A stretch of 64,000 bases of DNA, taken from assembly GCF_001183965.1 (NCBI RefSeq), contig NZ_LFZV01000001.1:3588956-3652955 (forward strand). The letters are read 5' to 3'. The position numbers were made by a program, and so were the translations under genes. Positions 61,779 to 64,000 of the stretch are shown piece by piece (the first letter of the stretch is position 1; each line of letters begins with the position of its first letter). The notes below the pieces were generated by a model. That model was not told where the DNA came from. It searched no databases and worked only from the letters and a program-made list of their open reading frames with translations. This DNA comes from Bacillus sp. FJAT-27916 (GTDB taxonomy: Bacteria > Bacillota > Bacilli > Bacillales > Pradoshiaceae).

Positions 61779-62696
61779 CTATAGCAAAGCTTGCTCTTCA
61801 ACGATTGTATCCTTTAAATACTCGATATAAATATTGGCAAGCGGGCTGTTCTTCACATTTTTATGTGTAATATAGCCGACCCTGATTTCTTCATCAACAC
61901 GCAGTGGTACAGACACAATGTCTGATCCATTCAGTTCGCGGCTGATGACACCTGTGGAGATTGTATAGCCATTCAGGCCAATCAATAGATTAAACAAAGT
62001 GGCACGGTCACTGACATGAATATTCTTCGGCCGTGAAATTGTACTTAAGATTTCCTCCGAGAAATAAAAGGAATTATAATCCCCTTGCTCAAACGATAGG
62101 TATGGATAAGGGAGGAGATCGTTTAAGGTCACATATTCCTGTTTCGCCAACGGATTGCCCGAGCTGATGAATACATGAGGTCTCGCCGTAAACAGCTGAT
62201 GAAAGATGAGATTCCCTTCCCGCAGGAATTTCGAAATCACCTTCTCGTTGAAATCGTTCAAATAGAGGATGCCAATCTCGCTATGCAGATTCTTCACATC
62301 CTCGATGATTTCATACGTCTTCGTCTCCCGTAACGAGAACTCATAATCCTCACGATGATAATTCTTCAACAGGCGCACAAATGCACTGACCGCAAACGCA
62401 TAATGCTGGGAGGAGACCGAGAAATGCTGCTGGGTTGACTGCGCACCCGCATAGCGGTTCTCCAGCAAATCCGCCTGTTCCACCACCTGCCTCGCATAAC
62501 CGAGGAACTCCACTCCCTCAGGTGTCATCGTGATTCCTTTATTTGTCCGGATGAACATCACGATTCCAAGCTCATTCTCTAATTCCTTCAGTGCATTAGA
62601 TAAACTCGGCTGACTGATGAACAGATTTTGTGCAGCTTTACTGATCGAGCGGCTTCTCGCGACTTCAATTACATATTTCAACTGTTGCAGCGTCAT
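61779..62696 (-). CDS. LysR-family transcriptional regulator
   Basis: 305 residues. The N-terminal winged helix reads LKYVIEVARSRSISKAAQNLFISQPSLSNALKELENELGIVMFIR. A two-lobed effector domain follows. Its place before a MetE-like gene suggests control of methionine or sulfur metabolism (compare CmbR/MetR-type regulators), which is inference only. The start is ATG at 62696, with GAGGCGG upstream; TTG 62702 is in frame. Confidence 0.87.
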   Translation of the reverse strand: MTLQQLKYVIEVARSRSISKAAQNLFISQPSLSNALKELENELGIVMFIRTNKGITMTPEGVEFLGYARQVVEQADLLENRYAGAQSTQQHFSVSSQHYAFAVSAFVRLLKNYHREDYEFSLRETKTYEIIEDVKNLHSEIGILYLNDFNEKVISKFLREGNLIFHQLFTARPHVFISSGNPLAKQEYVTLNDLLPYPYLSFEQGDYNSFYFSEEILSTISRPKNIHVSDRATLFNLLIGLNGYTISTGVISRELNGSDIVSVPLRVDEEIRVGYITHKNVKNSPLANIYIEYLKDTIVEEQALL

Positions 62697-62907
62697 GAAC
62701 AACCGCCTCTTTTCTGATTATGTTGATTTCCTCTGCAGGCAGACACCGTCCGCTTCGAACAAGAAACTTTAAATAATCATAGTTTACCAGAAAATTCAGA
62801 TACATAGGTATATTTGATATCAAGATTAAACTCCACCACGAAGTGTCTTTTCTTGATTACTTGGGGGAATTTTGTATAATAAAAGGAATTAAATCAATCA
62901 AAAAGTT

Positions 62908-62992
62908 TTCTAGGGTTCCGCAATCATATCGGTTGGCCTGGTCCGAGAGAAAACTCACAGCAATTGCTGTGCCACGGAAGGATAAAAGCCTG
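62908..62992 (+). ncRNA. Guanidine-I riboswitch (ykkC motif)
   Basis: The leader contains the ykkC/guanidine-I signature elements in order: TTCTAGGGTTCCG, GGTTGGCCTGGTCCGAGAGAAA, a variable hairpin (CACAGCAATTGCTGTG) and CCACGGAAGGATAAAAGCC. Guanidine binding prevents terminator formation and turns on exporters. The downstream genes are ykkC and ykkD, the classic targets. Confidence 0.95.
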
Positions 62993-63029
62993 GGAGATAC
63001 TGTTTAGCAGCTATCTCTCGGGCTTTTTT
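62986..63029 (+). terminator. Terminator of the guanidine-I expression platform
   Basis: AAGCCTGGGAGATA (62986-62999) pairs with TATCTCTCGGGCTT (63012-63025) and T-run. Its 5' arm overlaps the conserved 3' end of the aptamer, the expected switch design. Confidence 0.9.
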
Positions 63030-63051
63030 GATTTTTTAGGAGGTTATTGAG

Positions 63052-63393
63052 ATGAACAAGGATTGGATTCAAGTATTCATTGCCGCTGTCTTTGAGGTAC
63101 TTTGGGTGATTGGCCTGAAGCACGCAGACAGCCTGTTGGACTGGGGAGGAACGGTCGCAGCCATTATCATCAGCTTTTCGGGGCTCATCATGGCCAGCCG
63201 TAAGCTTCCGGTCGGAACCGTTTATGCTGTCTTCGTCGGGCTTGGTACAGCAGGTACCATGCTGTCTGAGGTTCTCTTCTTTGGAGAGCCGCTTAAATTA
63301 GAAAAAGTGATTCTCGTGCTCATCTTATTGGCCGGCGTAATCGGATTGAAGCTTGTCACAGATGATGAGCCTAAGAAAGGAGAGGCTTCCTAA
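63052..63393 (+). CDS. ykkC: SMR-family guanidinium exporter subunit YkkC
   Basis: 113 residues with four membrane helices. The membrane Glu in helix 1 is in [15 protein letters not shown] (about Glu15), and [22 protein letters not shown] is the second signature. It acts as a heterodimer with YkkD and, given the riboswitch, exports guanidinium against protons. AGGAGG is 8 bp before ATG. Confidence 0.94.
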   Translation: MNKDWIQVFIAAVFEVLWVIGLKHADSLLDWGGTVAAIIISFSGLIMASRKLPVGTVYAVFVGLGTAGTMLSEVLFFGEPLKLEKVILVLILLAGVIGLKLVTDDEPKKGEAS

Positions 63394-63707
63394 TGGCATG
63401 GATATCGTTAATTTTAGCCGGAGTATGTGAAATGATTGGTGTGGCAATGATGAATAAATGGAATAATGACGGCAAATGGACGTCGATTCTTTTGCTGATT
63501 CTCGGATTCGGTGCAAGCTTCCTTTTCCTTTCACTTGCCATGGAGACATTGCCAATGGGAACTGCCTATGCCATCTGGACCGGCATTGGTGCCTCTGGAG
63601 GTGCTATCGTCGGAATGCTGATTTACGGCGAATCAAAGAACTGGCGCAGGGTTTTGTTTATCTTCATGATTCTCGGGTCGGCTGTTGGATTGAAGCTAGT
63701 TTCCTAG
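63393..63707 (+). CDS. ykkD: SMR-family guanidinium exporter subunit YkkD
   Basis: 104 residues with four helices. The conserved Glu is in LAGVCEMIGVAMMNKW (about Glu13), then LPMGTAYAIWTGIGASGGAIVG. The start ATG overlaps the ykkC stop TAA by one base, indicating translational coupling of the two subunits. The ribosome binding site AAAGGAGAGG lies in the end of ykkC. Confidence 0.94.
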   Translation: MAWISLILAGVCEMIGVAMMNKWNNDGKWTSILLLILGFGASFLFLSLAMETLPMGTAYAIWTGIGASGGAIVGMLIYGESKNWRRVLFIFMILGSAVGLKLVS

Positions 63708-63710
63708 ACA

Positions 63711-63749
63711 AAAAACACAATACCCTAAGCAAATGGTATTGTGTTTTTT
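63711..63749 (+). terminator. Terminator of ykkCD
   Basis: AAAAACACAATACC (63711-63724) pairs with GGTATTGTGTTTTT (63735-63748). Long U-run. Confidence 0.9.
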
Positions 63750-63794
63750 CGTCTTATGATCCATGTGTGCTTGAACCTATCTGTAATTTAAGCT

Positions 63795-63960
63795 ACATGA
63801 TTCCCCTTTTCCCTTATGCACTCTGCACTTATACCTTCGTGCCAAATGGAAGCTTGGAAAGAGCCATATTTCACCGGAGTTCACCACTCAGCTACCAGCT
63901 CCCGAATCACAATCAAATGCTCTCTGCTCCGTTGTCCAGTTTATTAATGCAAAATCCCTT
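63795..63960 (-). ncRNA. Possible orphan/degenerate T-box leader
   Basis: Minus strand: GCAGAGAGC, GGGAGCTGGTAGCTGAGTGG, TGAACTCCGGTGAAA, ATGGCTCTTTCC recall T-box stem I, and further on TTTGGCACGAAGGTATAAGTG recalls the T-box/antiterminator sequence (GGTGGNACCGCG...). The match is loose and no gene lies downstream on that strand, only the convergent ykkD. Low confidence. Confidence 0.25.
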
Positions 63961-64000
63961 CCTCACCCTATTTTCCCAAGCTCATCAAGAAAAGCTGGCC

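Noticed and set aside
1-64000. rRNA or tRNA genes, prophage, or a defence island
   Set aside because: No tRNA cloverleaf sequences or rRNA motifs were noticed. Mobile content is limited to one group II intron, one ISL3 element and one composite repeat. The excisionase-like gene at 42656 has no phage neighbours.

Overview
The window looks like chromosomal DNA from a low-G+C, motile, facultatively fermentative member of the Bacillaceae. Strong AGGAGG-type ribosome binding sites, frequent GTG/TTG starts, sigma-A and sigma-D type promoters, PerR, Rex and cre-like operators and many Bacillus-type families (PdaA, YfkD, YfkH, YfkK, YfkM, RocB-like, YkkCD) all point there. Synteny is clearest at 4.4-15.3 kb, where pdaA, a YfjT-like gene, yfkD, chaA, a yfkF-like gene, yfkH, yfkK and yfkM appear as in the B. 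subtilis yfj-yfk region, with a DMT exporter and the metal P-type ATPase pfeT inserted. No rRNA or tRNA gene was seen.

Layout. 1-1.3 kb: 3' end of a group II intron (RT/HNH ORF and domain V). 1.5-2.9 kb: VanZ-like protein with a long C-terminal domain. 3.2-15.3 kb: sugar-type dehydrogenase, sporulation/cortex gene pdaA and the yfk block, including a small plus-strand transcription unit with no clear product and a pfeT promoter carrying two PerR boxes. 15.4-17.0 kb: motAB behind a sigma-D promoter. 17.4-21.4 kb: NlpC/P60 hydrolase and pflB-pflA with a Rex-type operator. 21.7-27.0 kb: peptide/acylamino-acid metabolism (RocB-like peptidase, MenC/N-succinylamino-acid racemase family enzyme, M20 amidohydrolase) and a carbonic anhydrase. 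27.05-27.59 kb: a striking 63-bp minisatellite, G-rich on the minus strand. 27.6-32.7 kb: sucrose operon (LacI-type repressor, sucrose/H+ symporter, sucrose-6-phosphate hydrolase, fructokinase) with tandem palindromic operators and a cre site.

33-42.6 kb: methionine gamma-lyase, Cys-tRNA(Pro) deacylase, AarF kinase with a phasin-like partner, a second Gfo/Idh/MocA enzyme, pseudouridine catabolism (psuK-psuG) and cstA with its YbdD partner. 43-50 kb: a 364-bp composite intergenic repeat, a CoA-transferase with a LytTR regulator, and two tandem Na/Pi cotransporter paralogs. 50-57.6 kb: small metabolic genes, a ferrochelatase-like 3' remnant, guaD, a glycine riboswitch driving a CycA-like glycine/D-alanine permease, an LLM-oxidoreductase pseudogene, HIT and M23 proteins. 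57.7-60.5 kb: an aromatic-acid type MFS transporter gene broken by an ISL3-family insertion (its N-terminus lies beyond the element) and by a second frameshifting lesion. 60.5-64 kb: a MetE-like methionine synthase with a LysR regulator, a guanidine-I riboswitch in front of ykkC-ykkD, and a possible orphan T-box leader at the right edge.

The genes mostly serve central and scavenging metabolism (sucrose, pseudouridine, pyruvate/carbon starvation, amino acids) plus metal and guanidine export. Signs of recent decay and mobility are concentrated at 0-1.3 kb, 43 kb and 51.7-60.5 kb. Family assignments rest on motif and remembered family resemblance; no search was run.
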